32,686 nt of DNA from Paracoccus lutimaris (GCF_003337565.1 NZ_QPJL01000029.1:1-32686), one strand, 5' to 3'. Positions 16,314-25,727 are shown, numbered from the stretch's first letter. A program made the numbers and translations. Notes: generated by a model from the letters alone, not told the origin.

Positions 16314-18095
16314 ATGAAGATGACGACCGAGGAAGCGTTTGTCAAAGTTCTGCAGATGCATGGGATCGAGCATGCGTTCGGGATCATCGGCTCGGCCATG
16401 ATGCCGGTCAGCGACCTCTTTCCCAAGGCCGGGATCACGTTCTGGGACACCGCGCATGAGACGAATGCCGGGCTGATGGCGGACGGGTTCACGCGCTCGA
16501 CCGGCAAGATGTCGATGATGATCGCGCAGAACGGGCCGGGGGTGACGGGCTTCGTGACGCCGGTCAAGACCGCCTACTGGAACCACACCCCGCTTTTGCT
16601 GGTGACGCCCCAGGCCGCCAACAAGACCATCGGCCAGGGCGGCTTCCAGGAGATGGAGCAGATGCGGCTGTTTGCCGATTGCGTGTGCTATCAGGAAGAG
16701 GTCCGCGACCCCTCGCGCATTCCCGAGGTCTTGAACCGCGTCATCATGCAGGCCTGGCGCAACTCGGCGCCGGCGCAGATGAACATTCCGCGCGACATGT
16801 GGACCCAGGTCATCGACGTCGATCTGCCACAGGTCGTGGCCTTCGAGCGCCCGGCCGGGGGCGAGGAAGCCGTGACCGAAGCCGCGCGGCTGCTATCGGA
16901 AGCCAAGTTCCCGGTGATTCTGTCAGGTGCCGGCGTCGTCCTGTCGGGCGCGATCCCGGATCTCGTGACACTGGCCGAGCGGCTGGATGCACCGGTGGCC
17001 TCGAACTACCAGCACAACGACAGCTTCCCGGGCAGCCACCCGCTGGCGGTCGGGCCACTCGGCTATAACGGCAGCAAGGCCGCGATGGAACTGATCGCCA
17101 AGGCCGACGTGGTCCTGGCGCTGGGGACGCGGCTCAACCCGTTCTCGACCCTGCCGGGCTACGGCATCGACTATTGGCCCAAGGAAGCGAAGATCATCCA
17201 GGTCGACATCAACGCCGACCGCATCGGCCTGACCAAGAAGGTCACCGTGGGCATCCAGGGCGACGCGGGCAAGGTGGCGCGCGGCATCCTGGCGCAGCTG
17301 TCCGACAGCGCCGGCGATGCCGGCCGGGCCGAGCGCAAGGACCTGGTGGCGCAGACCAAGTCGCGTTGGGCGCAGGAGCTGTCCAGCCTCGACCACGAGG
17401 ACGACGATCCGGGCACGGTCTGGAACGAGGAGGCGCGCCAACGCGACAGCGACCTGATGAGCCCGCGCCAGGCCTGGCGGGCGATCATGCAGGCGGTGCC
17501 GGCGGACGCCATCGTCAGCTCCGACATCGGCAACAACTGCGCCATCGGCAACGCCTATCCCACCTTCGAGGGCGGCCGCAAATACCTGGCGCCGGGCCTG
17601 TTCGGCCCCTGCGGCTATGGCTTCCCGGCGATCCTCGGCGCCAAGATCGGCAACCCCGACACGCCGGTGATCGGCTTTGCCGGCGACGGCGCCTTCGGCA
17701 TCTCGATGAACGAGATGGTGTCCGTGGGCCGCAAGGACTGGCCGGCGATCACCATGGTGATCTTCCGCAACTACCAGTGGGGCGCGGAAAAGCGCAACAC
17801 GACGCTGTGGTATGCCAACAACTTCGTCGGCACCGAGCTGGACCGCGACACCACCTATGCCGGCATCGCCAAGGCCTGCGGCGTGGGTGGCGTGCAGGTC
17901 AGGTCGCAGGAGGAGCTGACCCAGGCCCTGCACGACGCGGTCGAGCGGCAGATGAAGCACGGCGAGACCACCTTCATCGAGGTGCTCTTGAACCAGGAGC
18001 TGGGCGAGCCCTTCCGCCGCGACGCGATGAAGAAGCCGGTTCCCGTGGCCGGCATCGATCCGGCCGACATGCGCCCGCAGCGCGGCGCCGCCTGA
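16314..18095 (+). CDS. xsc: Sulfoacetaldehyde acetyltransferase
   Basis: A 593-residue thiamine diphosphate enzyme, the normal length for Xsc, that converts sulfoacetaldehyde and phosphate to acetyl phosphate and sulfite. It opens with the pyrimidine-binding domain MTTEEAFVKVLQMHGIEHAFGI and a catalytic glutamate region around AHETNAG, continues with a central domain, and ends with the ThDP/Mg2+ domain: GDG at residues 457-459 and the Xsc-type NYQWGAEKRN that follows. The VFERP/NQHND type segments and SDIGNNCAIGN are also characteristic. The frame opens earlier, inside tauY, but the ATG at 16314 follows TAAGGAG at the tauY stop. It is the defining enzyme of the cluster and marks the pathway as dissimilation of taurine carbon. 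Confidence 0.96.
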   Translation: MKMTTEEAFVKVLQMHGIEHAFGIIGSAMMPVSDLFPKAGITFWDTAHETNAGLMADGFTRSTGKMSMMIAQNGPGVTGFVTPVKTAYWNHTPLLLVTPQAANKTIGQGGFQEMEQMRLFADCVCYQEEVRDPSRIPEVLNRVIMQAWRNSAPAQMNIPRDMWTQVIDVDLPQVVAFERPAGGEEAVTEAARLLSEAKFPVILSGAGVVLSGAIPDLVTLAERLDAPVASNYQHNDSFPGSHPLAVGPLGYNGSKAAMELIAKADVVLALGTRLNPFSTLPGYGIDYWPKEAKIIQVDINADRIGLTKKVTVGIQGDAGKVARGILAQLSDSAGDAGRAERKDLVAQTKSRWAQELSSLDHEDDDPGTVWNEEARQRDSDLMSPRQAWRAIMQAVPADAIVSSDIGNNCAIGNAYPTFEGGRKYLAPGLFGPCGYGFPAILGAKIGNPDTPVIGFAGDGAFGISMNEMVSVGRKDWPAITMVIFRNYQWGAEKRNTTLWYANNFVGTELDRDTTYAGIAKACGVGGVQVRSQEELTQALHDAVERQMKHGETTFIEVLLNQELGEPFRRDAMKKPVPVAGIDPADMRPQRGAA

Positions 18096-18122
18096 TCCGG
18101 CCTGCCCTGCTGAAACGATCCC

Positions 18123-18147
18123 TCCGGCGCGAGCCTCTCGCGCCGGA
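18123..18147 (+). promoter_or_regulatory. Perfect 11-bp hairpin between xsc and tauZ
   Basis: TCCGGCGCGAG and CTCGCGCCGGA are exact inverted copies with a CCT loop, giving a very stable RNA hairpin in the 82-bp gap after xsc. No run of T follows, so it is not a standard intrinsic terminator. It more likely slows 3' decay or partly stops transcription, so that xsc is made in excess over the downstream exporter and pta. Confidence 0.6.
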
Positions 18148-18177
18148 TGGTGCCCTGCATTCAACAAGGACATCCCC

Positions 18178-19197
18178 ATGGCCAGCACCGACCTGCTTCC
18201 CGCCCGCCAGATGGTATCGGACGCCTTTCCGGGCTTTGCCGTATCGGTTCTGGTGGCGGCCACGGCGCAGTTCCTGTCCGAGCATTACGGCGCCCCCGCC
18301 ATGCTGCTGGCGCTGCTGCTGGGGCTGGCGCTGAACTTCCTGGCCGAGGAAGGCACCCGCACTGCCCCGGGCGTGGCGCTGACCGCCCGGACGGTGCTTC
18401 GGCTGGGGGTGGCGCTGCTTGGGGCGCGCATCAGCGTCGACATGCTGGCGGGGCTGGGTGGCGCCGCGATCGCACTGGTCATCGCCGGGGTCGTCCTGAC
18501 CATCCTGTTCGGCCTGATCGCGGCGCGCTTCGTCAACCGGGATTGGCGCTTTGCGCTGCTGACCGGCGGGTCGGTGGCAATTTGCGGCGCCTCGGCCGCC
18601 ATGGCCATCGCCGCGGTGTTGCCGCGCCATGAACGCTCGGAACGCGACCTGGCCTTCACCGTGCTGTCGGTGACGGTCTTGTCCACGGTGGCCATGGTGC
18701 TTTACCCGATGCTGTCGGGCCTGTTCGGGTTCACGCCGCGCGACAGCGGGGTGTTTCTGGGCGGCACCATCCACGACGTGGCGCAGGTGGTCGGGGCGGG
18801 CTTTTCCATCGGCCCCGAGACGGGCGAGACGGCGACGCTGGTCAAGCTGATCCGGGTCTCGATGCTGGCGCCGGTGGTGCTGTGCTTTTCGCTGGTCATC
18901 CGCGCACGGGGCCTTGCGGACATGGATGGCGGCAAGCGCCCGCCGCTGCTGCCGGGCTTCGTGCTGGGCTTTCTGGTGCTGGCGGCGCTGAACTCGCTCG
19001 GCGTGATCCCGGCCGTGGTCGCGGATTGGGCGGGCGTTCTCAGCCGTTGGGCGCTGCTGATCGCGATCGCCGCCGTCGGCATCAAGACCTCGCTGGCCAA
19101 AATGCTGGACGTGGGCGGCGCCGCAATCGGGCTGATCGTCGCTGAAACCGTCTTCCTCGGCGTCTTTGTGGTCGCCGGCCTGCACTTCCTCAGCTGA
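18178..19197 (+). CDS. tauZ: YeiH/UPF0324-family membrane protein, putative sulfate/sulfite exporter
   Basis: A 339-residue integral membrane protein with about ten hydrophobic segments of the YeiH family (UPF0324). Landmarks are [12 protein letters not shown], the [16 protein letters not shown] segment around residues 70-85, [18 protein letters not shown] at about 125-142 and the [13 protein letters not shown] motif near residue 197. In Paracoccus taurine clusters the equivalent gene, tauZ, was proposed to export sulfate formed from sulfite. The transported ion is inferred from position and has not been read from the sequence. The start at 18178 follows AAGGAC. It lies between xsc and pta, downstream of a strong hairpin. 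Confidence 0.8.
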   Translation: MASTDLLPARQMVSDAFPGFAVSVLVAATAQFLSEHYGAPAMLLALLLGLALNFLAEEGTRTAPGVALTARTVLRLGVALLGARISVDMLAGLGGAAIALVIAGVVLTILFGLIAARFVNRDWRFALLTGGSVAICGASAAMAIAAVLPRHERSERDLAFTVLSVTVLSTVAMVLYPMLSGLFGFTPRDSGVFLGGTIHDVAQVVGAGFSIGPETGETATLVKLIRVSMLAPVVLCFSLVIRARGLADMDGGKRPPLLPGFVLGFLVLAALNSLGVIPAVVADWAGVLSRWALLIAIAAVGIKTSLAKMLDVGGAAIGLIVAETVFLGVFVVAGLHFLS

Positions 19198-19210
19198 GAA
19201 GGACCTTGCC

Positions 19211-20170
19211 ATGAAACCGCTTGATCGTATCTTGGCTGCGGCACAGGCGAATCCGCGCCACATCATCCTGCCCGAAGGGGGCGATCCGCGCGTGGCCGAG
19301 GCCGCCGCCCGCCTGACCGCCGAAGGCTTGGCCCGGATCACGCTGATGGACGGGCCGGCCATTGCCGGGGTGACGGCGCTGAACCCGGCCGAGGCGCCCG
19401 ACCTGCCCGAGCTTGCCGGGCAATGGCACAGGATGCGTGCCGCGCGGGGCATGACCGCCGAGCGCGCCCTGGCCGAGATGCGCGACCCGATCCGCCAGGC
19501 GGCGATGCGCGTCCGGCTGGGCCAGGCGGACGGCACCGTCGCGGGCGCCGTCGCCACCACCGCCGACACGGTACGCGCCGCGCTCCAGATCATCGGCCGC
19601 GCGCCCGGCGCCGGCATCGTCTCGAGCTTCTTCCTGATGCTGTCCTGCGGCCCGGCGGCGCCGATCAGGGGCGGCATGATCTTTGCCGATTGCGGGCTGG
19701 TGGTCGACCCCGATGCCGAGGGGCTGGCCTCGATCGCGCTGTCGGCCGCCGACAGCTGCCGGCGCCTGCTGGCCGAGGAGCCGCGCGTGGCAATGCTGTC
19801 CTTTTCCACCGCCGGTTCTGCCGACCACCCAAGCCTGCTCAAGATCCGCGAGGCGCTCGCGCTGGTGCGCGCCGCCGCGCCGAGGCTGGAAATCGACGGC
19901 GAGATGCAGTTCGACGCCGCCCTCGACGACGCGATCCGTTCCAAAAAGGCGCCCGACAGCGTGCTGACGGGCCGCCCCAACGTCTTTGTTTTCCCCGACC
20001 TCGCGTCAGGCAACATCGGCTACAAGATCGCACAGCGCCTGGGCGGCCTGACCGCCATCGGCCCCATCCTGCAAGGCCTCGCCAAACCCGCAAACGACCT
20101 GTCGCGCGGCTGTTCGGTCGAGGATATTGTCAACGCCTCGGCGGTGACGGCGGTGCAGGCCGGGCATTAG
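19211..20170 (+). CDS. pta: Phosphate acetyltransferase (short form)
   Basis: A 319-residue protein corresponding to the catalytic PTA_PTB domain alone, as in short bacterial Pta enzymes. It converts the acetyl phosphate made by Xsc to acetyl-CoA. Family motifs include [14 protein letters not shown] near the start, [32 protein letters not shown], the [17 protein letters not shown] region and the C-terminal [17 protein letters not shown] with NDLSRGCS. The frame begins earlier, but the ATG at 19211, after AAGGACC, gives the usual N-terminus. It is the last gene of the taurine operon; its final four bases overlap the convergent tauE gene. Confidence 0.94.
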   Translation: MKPLDRILAAAQANPRHIILPEGGDPRVAEAAARLTAEGLARITLMDGPAIAGVTALNPAEAPDLPELAGQWHRMRAARGMTAERALAEMRDPIRQAAMRVRLGQADGTVAGAVATTADTVRAALQIIGRAPGAGIVSSFFLMLSCGPAAPIRGGMIFADCGLVVDPDAEGLASIALSAADSCRRLLAEEPRVAMLSFSTAGSADHPSLLKIREALALVRAAAPRLEIDGEMQFDAALDDAIRSKKAPDSVLTGRPNVFVFPDLASGNIGYKIAQRLGGLTAIGPILQGLAKPANDLSRGCSVEDIVNASAVTAVQAGH

Positions 20171-20967
20171 CCGCCGGCCAAGCCCCACAGGCCGCGGATT
20201 GCCGCCAAGACGGCGGTCACCACCAGCATTGCAATTGCAGCCTTTTGGTATCCGCCGTCGTCCAGCCTGCGGAACACCCAACCGCCCAAATGCGTGCCCG
20301 CGATCAGAAGCGGGAGCGAGGCCACCGCAGCCAACACGGTCGGCCATCCCACGACGCCCTGCAACAGCAGGCCGGGCAGCGCCAGAAGCGAGGTGACGAA
20401 GAAAAAGATCATCAGCGTCGCGCGGGCTTCGGCGGCGGGGGTCGCTGTTCCCAGCAGATAGGCAACGGCAGGCGGGCCCGGCATCGCCGCAAGGCCCGAG
20501 AACATCCCGGCCAAAACGCCGGCGCCGATGGCCTGGCGTGGTCCCGGCGCAAGGCGGACCTTGCGGACCAAGCCAACCAATGCGCCCAGAACGATGATGG
20601 CGATCACCACGCGCATCGCATTGGCGGATAACCGCTGCAACGTCATCAGGCCGACCGGTGTGCCGATCACCGCCCCGACCGACATCATCGTCAGCGACCT
20701 GATGTCGACAAGGCGACGGACCGACACAAGGTCCCCGAACCCGATCATGCATTGCAGCAAGATGGCGATCGCCGCGCCCTGCACCGGCGCGAGCACGAGG
20801 CTTATCAGCGGAACCGCGGCCAGGGCAAAGCCGAAGCCCGTGATGCCGCGCAGGACGGCCGCAGCGAAAACCGCACCACCAATCAGCAGGGCATCGGTTG
20901 TTGACCACATCATGGCCAGGATTCCGGGCAGGATGCTTCTGGGTCCCGCCGGTTGCGGGAACCGCAT
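20167..20967 (-). CDS. tauE: TauE/SafE (TSUP) family sulfite exporter
   Basis: A 266-residue inner-membrane protein with about eight hydrophobic segments of the TSUP family (TauE/SafE). The two family repeats are visible: [24 protein letters not shown], here shown only by its LRGITGFGF core at about residues 40-48, and [14 protein letters not shown] in the second half at about 154-167. Characterised relatives export sulfite or sulfoacetate during C2-sulfonate use. The start at 20967 has AAGGA about 10 bp upstream; a second ATG at 20913 would still keep all membrane segments. It is read toward pta from the opposite strand and lies downstream of the opine-cluster LysR gene in the same direction, with 185 bp between. 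Function by position is sulfite release from taurine. Confidence 0.83.
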   Translation of the reverse strand: MRFPQPAGPRSILPGILAMMWSTTDALLIGGAVFAAAVLRGITGFGFALAAVPLISLVLAPVQGAAIAILLQCMIGFGDLVSVRRLVDIRSLTMMSVGAVIGTPVGLMTLQRLSANAMRVVIAIIVLGALVGLVRKVRLAPGPRQAIGAGVLAGMFSGLAAMPGPPAVAYLLGTATPAAEARATLMIFFFVTSLLALPGLLLQGVVGWPTVLAAVASLPLLIAGTHLGGWVFRRLDDGGYQKAAIAMLVVTAVLAAIRGLWGLAGG

Positions 20968-21152
20968 GACGCGGTCTTCCTTGCCAGGGAAAGCCTGTAA
21001 AAAGCTGCCATGCCGCCCGTTGTTCCGGCAGGCCGGACGCTTGTCATCTGTCGTTTCGACATATCATTACTGGCATCTGGCGACCATCGCCAAATCGCAG
21101 GCGACAATACATCACGACCATGTGCAAGATCTGCGCGCGCACCGTTCGGGAA
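20968..21152. promoter_or_regulatory. Upstream region of tauE
   Basis: This 185-bp gap separates tauE from the LysR gene, both read from the minus strand. It contains a short inverted repeat, TGTCG-TTT-CGACA, at 21049-21061 and a ribosome binding site (AAGGA on the minus strand) before the tauE ATG. I see no intrinsic terminator for the LysR gene, so read-through into tauE is possible. The full CTGGAC motif seen before tauK is absent here. Confidence 0.4.
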
Positions 21153-22097
21153 TCACCTGCCGGCGGTTGCGCCAGGCGTCATCCGGCTGTCCTTCAGATC
21201 CTCGAACTGACGCCGGACGCGGTCGGCGAGATCCTGGACCAGCCTTGACGCCGGCCGCAGCGCCGGCGTCAGCATGTCATAGGTAAAGGGCTGTTCGGGC
21301 GTGATCGGCCGGATCGCCACCATGCCAAGTGCCGCGCATTGCCGCGCGGTCACCGGCTCGATGATCGACACCCCGGCACCGGCAGCCACCATCGAACAGA
21401 TGGCAAAGGACAGTTGCGCCTCGGCGACCACGCGGGGCTTGATGCCATGATCGGCAAAGAACCGGTCCGTGTCCGACCGCGTGCTGATCTCGTTTCCCAA
21501 GGCAATGAACGGCTGCTGGTGGAAATCCTGCAGCATCAGCACCGGCTTTTCGCCAAGTGGATGGCCGGGGGGCAGCACCGCCAGCATGGGCATGGTGACA
21601 AGGGTTTCGCGGCGGACTGAAGGCAGGTCGATGTCCAGCGCGCTGAACCCTACGTCGAACTGTTGCGAACTGAGATGCTGCACCACGGCATGCGAACTGC
21701 GCACGCGCAGCGATACGGCGATGCCCGGCCGGTCGCGGTTGAAGGCCGCGATCACAGCCGGCAGGAACTGCAGCCCCAGCGCCGGCATCGCCGCGATTTT
21801 CAGGCTGCCGCTGCGGTATTGCCGGATGTCCTCGGCCACCCGCGACACCTCTTGCAACCCGACAAAGGACCGCCGCACCTCTTCATAAAGCGCCTCAGCC
21901 TCGGGTGTGGGGGTCAGGCTGCGGCCGATGCGGGCGAACAGCGCGAACCCCAGCTCGGCCTCAAGATCGGCCAGCAGCCGGCTGACCGAAGGCTGAGTCA
22001 GAAACAGCAACTCGGCCGCGGCGGTGACCGATCCGCTTTCGATGATGGCACGAAAGGCCTCGATCTGGCGATGCGACAGTCTCATGGCATGACTCAT
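21153..22097 (-). CDS. LysR-family regulator, probable opine-responsive (OccR/NocR-like)
   Basis: A 314-residue LysR regulator. The helix-turn-helix spans about residues 5-64 with RQIEAFRAIIESGSVTAAAE and LTQPSVSRLL; the co-inducer domain starts near GSLKIAAMPALGLQFLP. This opening and the IAAMPAL segment resemble what I recall of OccR/NocR from Agrobacterium Ti plasmids, which sense octopine or nopaline. The long upstream frame is rejected because LysR proteins start at this helix. ATGs at 22097 and 22085 are both possible, and neither has a clear ribosome binding site. It is divergent from the opine oxidase genes with 85 bp between, so it most likely controls them. Its C-terminal part is duplicated as a fragment at 8039-8437. 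Confidence 0.88.
   Translation of the reverse strand: MSHAMRLSHRQIEAFRAIIESGSVTAAAELLFLTQPSVSRLLADLEAELGFALFARIGRSLTPTPEAEALYEEVRRSFVGLQEVSRVAEDIRQYRSGSLKIAAMPALGLQFLPAVIAAFNRDRPGIAVSLRVRSSHAVVQHLSSQQFDVGFSALDIDLPSVRRETLVTMPMLAVLPPGHPLGEKPVLMLQDFHQQPFIALGNEISTRSDTDRFFADHGIKPRVVAEAQLSFAICSMVAAGAGVSIIEPVTARQCAALGMVAIRPITPEQPFTYDMLTPALRPASRLVQDLADRVRRQFEDLKDSRMTPGATAGR
21211..21578. repeat. Long dispersed repeat, copy 2 (partner 8070-8437)
   Basis: This block lies inside the intact LysR gene and matches the truncated copy at 8070-8437, in the same orientation. Being part of a full-length gene, it is the likelier source, and the other the broken derivative or the remnant of a second regulator copy. 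The distance between the pair spans nhaA and the complete taurine cluster. Confidence 0.88.
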
Positions 22098-22182
22098 AGT
22101 ATTTGCGCATGAATAGCACAGAATTTCAAATTTTACATGTCCATCCTGCATCGGGCATTCAGGGCGCAGGGAGGATGGAGCC
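22098..22182. promoter_or_regulatory. Divergent LysR/opine-oxidase promoter region
   Basis: An 85-bp AT-rich gap between two divergent starts. A T-N11-A type element lies at 22100-22115 (TATTTGCGCATGAATA), and a second dyad, AATTT-C-AAATT, is at about 22122-22132. LysR proteins of the OccR type bind such dyads in the shared promoter and bend it. A GGGAGGATGGAG stretch supplies the ribosome binding site of the first oxidase gene. Promoter hexamers are not obvious. Confidence 0.5.
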
Positions 22183-23286
22183 ATGTCCGCAGACGCAGGC
22201 ACAGCAATCATCGGCGGCGGCATCGTCGGGCTTTGCCTGGCGCTGGGTCTGGCCGCGCGCGGGCATGACGTGCTGGTGCTGGACGGCCGCGACGCCGACA
22301 TGCGCGCCTCGCAGGGGAATTTCGGCCTAGTCTGGTTGCAGGGCAAGGGTGCGGGTTACGCCCCTTATGGGCGCTGGTCGCTGGCCGCCGTGCAGGAATG
22401 GGCGGGCTTTGCCCGGCGGCTTCAGGACCTGTCCGGGGTCGATCTGGCGCTGCGTCAGGAGGGTGGCTACGAGTTTTTCACCGACCGCGCCGAGTTCGAC
22501 GCTTTCGGCCAGGACCTGCACCGGCAGGCGGCGGCGTTGGGCGATGGGTTCTCGTTTGAACTGCTGAGCCATGGCGATCTGGCGCAGCGCCTGCCTGGCA
22601 TCGGGCAAAAGGTGGTGGGCGCCAGCTTTTGCCCGCTTGACGGCCATGTGAACCCGCTGCGCCTGCATGTCGCGCTGCGCCGGGCCTGCCTTGCCAGCGG
22701 CGTGCGCCTTGCGGCCGATACACCGGTGACGACCCTGCGCGCGTTGGACCGGGGCTATGAAATCGCCGGTCCGGACCGTGCGATACGTGCCGATCGCGTG
22801 GTACTTTGCGCCGGTCTGGGCGCGGCCACCCTTGGGCCGCAACTGGGATTCCGCGCCCCGATCCGCGCCCAGCGGGGCGAGTTGCTGATTACCGAGCGGG
22901 TGGCCGATCCGCTGCCCTTTCTGTCCAGCACCATCCGGCAGGTCGATGAGGGCGGCTTGCAGATCGGCGGCACCAAGGCCGAATCCGACCGCGACAGCGA
23001 ATCCACCGACCAGATGGCGGTGCTGGCCCGGCACGCCGTCGCGGTCTGGCCGCAACTGGCCGACATCCGCGTGCTGCGCAGTTGGGCGGCGCTGCGGGTA
23101 ATGACGCCCGATGGCTATCCGATCTATCAGCGCGCGCCCGACCGTGCCGGCGCTTTCCTCGTCACTTGCCACAGCGGCGTGACGCTGGCGCCGCTGCATG
23201 CAACGCGGCTGGCCGCATGGATCGACGACGATCCCGCCGCCCCGGATCTGGAGGCTTTCGATGAACGCCGCTTCGCACTTTCGTGA
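22183..23286 (+). CDS. FAD-dependent oxidoreductase, beta (DAO-type) subunit of an opine oxidase-like enzyme
   Basis: A 367-residue D-amino-acid-oxidase-fold flavoprotein. The N-terminal FAD motif is AIIGGGIVGLCLALGLA at about residues 8-24, and the C-terminal FAD contact is CHSGVTLAPLHA. This subunit type (OoxB/NoxB, HcnC, hydroxyproline dehydrogenase subunit) removes hydride from a secondary or primary amine to form an imine. It is followed at once by a 2Fe-2S protein and an OoxA/HcnB-type flavoprotein, the three-part enzyme arrangement of opine oxidases and hydrogen cyanide synthase. The presence of arginase and ornithine cyclodeaminase downstream favours an arginine-derived opine as substrate; D-arginine or another imino acid is possible. 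No signal peptide is seen. The start follows GGGAGGATGGAG. Confidence 0.83.
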   Translation: MSADAGTAIIGGGIVGLCLALGLAARGHDVLVLDGRDADMRASQGNFGLVWLQGKGAGYAPYGRWSLAAVQEWAGFARRLQDLSGVDLALRQEGGYEFFTDRAEFDAFGQDLHRQAAALGDGFSFELLSHGDLAQRLPGIGQKVVGASFCPLDGHVNPLRLHVALRRACLASGVRLAADTPVTTLRALDRGYEIAGPDRAIRADRVVLCAGLGAATLGPQLGFRAPIRAQRGELLITERVADPLPFLSSTIRQVDEGGLQIGGTKAESDRDSESTDQMAVLARHAVAVWPQLADIRVLRSWAALRVMTPDGYPIYQRAPDRAGAFLVTCHSGVTLAPLHATRLAAWIDDDPAAPDLEAFDERRFALS

Positions 23287-23578
23287 CGCGCCGGGCATGG
23301 CCCCGCGCAGCATCCGCATGAGCCTTGACGGCGAAACCCTGCTGGCCCGGCCCGGCGAAACCGTCGCCGCCGCGCTGCTGGCGCAATCCGGCGACGCCAC
23401 CCGCCGCACCCCGGTCACCGGTGCCGGCCGCACGGCGTTCTGCATGATGGGGGTCTGTTTCGACTGTCTCGTGACCATTGACGGCCGGCCAAATGTGCAG
23501 GCCTGCATGACGCCCGCGCGCGACGGCATGGTCATCCGCCGCCAGATCGGCGCCCGCCGGCTGGGGGATCAGCCATGA
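23261..23578 (+). CDS. [2Fe-2S] small subunit (HcnA/OoxC-like) of the opine oxidase-like enzyme
   Basis: A 105-residue ferredoxin-like protein. Its four cysteines are spaced C-x4-C-x2-C-x12-C in AFCMMGVCFDC and the following QACMTPA, the pattern of plant-type [2Fe-2S] domains in HcnA and in small subunits of opine and hydroxyproline dehydrogenases. The first 20 residues before IRMSLDGETL look unstructured. It overlaps the end of the FAD subunit gene by 26 bp with a TGGAGG site inside that gene, and its own stop overlaps the next start, so the three subunits are tightly coupled. Its job would be to pass electrons between the two flavoproteins or to the respiratory chain. Confidence 0.87.
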   Translation: MNAASHFRDAPGMAPRSIRMSLDGETLLARPGETVAAALLAQSGDATRRTPVTGAGRTAFCMMGVCFDCLVTIDGRPNVQACMTPARDGMVIRRQIGARRLGDQP

Positions 23579-24948
23579 GCCCCGATCTGGTCATCATCGG
23601 CGCCGGTCCCGCCGGCATGACGGCGGCGCGCATCGCGGCCGAGGGCGGCTTGCGGGTCGTGCTGCTGGATGAACAGGACCGCGCCGGCGGGCAGATCTAT
23701 CGCAATCTCGGTGCGGCCGCCGGGCGCGACTGGCTGGGACCGGACTATGCCAGGGGCGCGGATCTGCTGCGCGGCCTGAACCATCCGGGCATCACGCATC
23801 AGCCCCGCGCGACGGTCTGGCGCGTTGACGCGGCGCGCGGCGTGATCTGGTCGCGCGACGGCGAAAGCCATGTCACGGCGGCTCCGCATGTGCTGATCGC
23901 CACCGGCGCGCAGGAACGTCCGGTGCCGTTTCCCGGCTGGACCCTGCCCGGCGTGATGCCGGCCGGCGCGGCGCAGATCCTGATGAAGCAGTCGGGCATG
24001 GTGGCGCAGGACGCCATCCTGGCTGGCGCGGGGCCGCTTCTGTATCTGGTCGCGGCGCAGATGATCGCCGCCGGCAGCCCGCCCAAGGCACTGGTCGAGA
24101 CCGGCACCGATCTGCGGCACGCATTGGCGAAACTGCCCCGCGCCCTGCCGGCGGCGATGACGCTGGCCAAGGGTCTGGGTCTGATCCGCCGCATCCACGG
24201 CATCCCGCGCCATCACGGCGCCCGCGATTTCCGCGCGGTTGCGCTGGCCGGGGGGCGGATCGGCTTTGGCTTCACCACCCGCAAGGGGCCGCAGGAGCTG
24301 GATTGCGGCCTGCTGCTGACGCATCTGGGCGTGATCCCGCAAACGCATCTGACCCGCTCGATGGGGCTGACGCATGACTACGACGTTGCCCAGCAGGCGT
24401 GGCGGCCCCGGCTGGACGCATGGGGCGGCTCGTCGCGGCGCGGAGTGCGCGTCGCCGGCGACGGCGGCGGCATCGGCGGCGCGGATGCGGCGCGGGCGCA
24501 GGGCGCACTGGCCGCGCTGGCGATCCTGCATGACGCGGGCCGTCTGGATTTGGACGAACGCGACCGCCGCGCCCGTCCGCTGCGCCGCGCCCTGGCGCGC
24601 GCCCTGTCGCTGCGGCCGTTTCTGGACGCCGCCTATCCGGTGCCCAAGGCCTTTCTGGCCCCGCCCGACGACACGATCATTTGCCGCTGCGAAGAAGTCA
24701 CCGCCGGCGCCGTGCGCGAGGCTGCGGCCTGCGGCGCCCATGGCCTGCGCCTGATGCGCACGGCGCTGCGCACCGGCATGGGCCCCTGTCAGGGCCGCAT
24801 GTGCGAGCCGACCGTCACCGGCCTGATCGCCCAGACCACCGGCTGCGCGCCCTCGGCCCTCGGCCCCGGCCGCATCCGCACCCCCGTCAAGCCCGTCACC
24901 CTGGCCGAGATCGCCGCGCTTGGCCGCCAGCCCGAGGAAACCGCATGA
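23575..24948 (+). CDS. FAD/NAD-binding alpha subunit (OoxA/HcnB-like) with BFD-type iron-sulfur end
   Basis: A 457-residue pyridine-nucleotide-disulfide-reductase-fold flavoprotein. The first nucleotide motif is [18 protein letters not shown] at residues 3-20, followed by [13 protein letters not shown] and a [16 protein letters not shown] turn, as in OoxA, NoxA and HcnB. The C-terminal part has CRCEEVT and GPCQGRMC, four cysteines of a BFD-like [2Fe-2S] domain. This subunit receives electrons from the DAO-type subunit in characterised relatives. It starts at an ATGA overlap with the small subunit and overlaps the ABC ATPase start in the same way. It could equally be the partner in a proline or hydroxyproline dehydrogenase, but the neighbours point to opines. 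Confidence 0.87.
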   Translation: MSPDLVIIGAGPAGMTAARIAAEGGLRVVLLDEQDRAGGQIYRNLGAAAGRDWLGPDYARGADLLRGLNHPGITHQPRATVWRVDAARGVIWSRDGESHVTAAPHVLIATGAQERPVPFPGWTLPGVMPAGAAQILMKQSGMVAQDAILAGAGPLLYLVAAQMIAAGSPPKALVETGTDLRHALAKLPRALPAAMTLAKGLGLIRRIHGIPRHHGARDFRAVALAGGRIGFGFTTRKGPQELDCGLLLTHLGVIPQTHLTRSMGLTHDYDVAQQAWRPRLDAWGGSSRRGVRVAGDGGGIGGADAARAQGALAALAILHDAGRLDLDERDRRARPLRRALARALSLRPFLDAAYPVPKAFLAPPDDTIICRCEEVTAGAVREAAACGAHGLRLMRTALRTGMGPCQGRMCEPTVTGLIAQTTGCAPSALGPGRIRTPVKPVTLAEIAALGRQPEETA

Positions 24949-25709
24949 CCGAACCCGCCCTGCGCGTCGAGAATATCCGCAAAAGCTTTGGCGACCACGA
25001 AGTCCTGAAAGGCATCTCCATGACCGCCGCAAAGGGCGACGTGGTGGCGATCCTGGGCGCCTCGGGGTCCGGCAAAAGCACTTTCCTGCGTTGCATCAAC
25101 CTGCTCGAGACCCCCAGCGACGGCAAGGTCTGGCTGAAGGGTGAGGAGATGCGCATGACTGACCGGCGCGGCATCCGCCGGCCCGCCGACCTGAAACAGG
25201 TCGAACGGATGCGGGCAAAGCTGGCGATGGTGTTCCAAGGCTTCAACCTGTGGTCGCACATGACCGTGCTGGAAAACATCATCGAAGGCCCGGTGCATGT
25301 GCTGGGAACCCCCCGGCGCGAGGCGCGCGACAAGGCGGCCGCGCTTCTGGCCAAGGTCGGGCTTTCGGACCGCGCCGATTATTACCCCGCGCATCTGTCG
25401 GGCGGCCAGCAGCAGCGCGTGGCGATCGCCCGGGCGCTGGCGATGGAGCCGGACGTGATGCTGTTCGACGAGCCGACCTCGGCCCTTGACCCCGAGCTGG
25501 TCGGCGAGGTTCTGGCAGTCATGCGCGCGCTGGCCGACGAAGGCCGCACCATGCTGGTCGTGACGCATGAAATGGCCTTTGCCCGCGATGTCTCGACCCG
25601 GACCGTGTTCCTGCATCAGGGCCAGGTCTGCGAAGAGGGCGCGCCCGACGACCTGTTCCGCAACCCCCAGACCCAGCAATTCCGGGCCTTCCTGTCCCGT
25701 ATGAACTGA
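24945..25709 (+). CDS. ABC transporter ATP-binding protein, polar amino acid/opine importer (OccP/NocP/HisP-like)
   Basis: A 254-residue ATPase of the HisP/GlnQ group, normal length. Walker A is GASGSGKST at residues 38-46, the signature LSGGQQQR begins at residue 151, Walker B is VMLFDEP at 171-177, and the switch histidine is in VVTHEM. The long insert after Walker A ([19 protein letters not shown]) is typical of the histidine/arginine/opine subfamily. It drives uptake through the two permeases encoded downstream with the periplasmic receptor between. The frame runs on upstream but the ATG at 24945 overlaps the previous stop (ATGA), an arrangement also seen in neighbouring genes. Transporter and oxidase genes are thus one operon, as in Ti-plasmid opine regions, although the gene order differs. 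Confidence 0.92.
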   Translation: MTEPALRVENIRKSFGDHEVLKGISMTAAKGDVVAILGASGSGKSTFLRCINLLETPSDGKVWLKGEEMRMTDRRGIRRPADLKQVERMRAKLAMVFQGFNLWSHMTVLENIIEGPVHVLGTPRREARDKAAALLAKVGLSDRADYYPAHLSGGQQQRVAIARALAMEPDVMLFDEPTSALDPELVGEVLAVMRALADEGRTMLVVTHEMAFARDVSTRTVFLHQGQVCEEGAPDDLFRNPQTQQFRAFLSRMN

Positions 25710-25727
25710 TCAATCCAACAGAGTGGT

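Noticed and set aside
17974..20016. 680-codon minus-strand frame across tauZ and pta
   Set aside because: Spans two well-supported plus-strand genes, with His/Gln/Arg-rich translation and no domain.
21049..21073. GACATATCA near tauE resembling sequence beside a TauR repeat
   Set aside because: The CTGGAC core is absent and only a short AT-rich string is shared; not enough to call a second TauR site.
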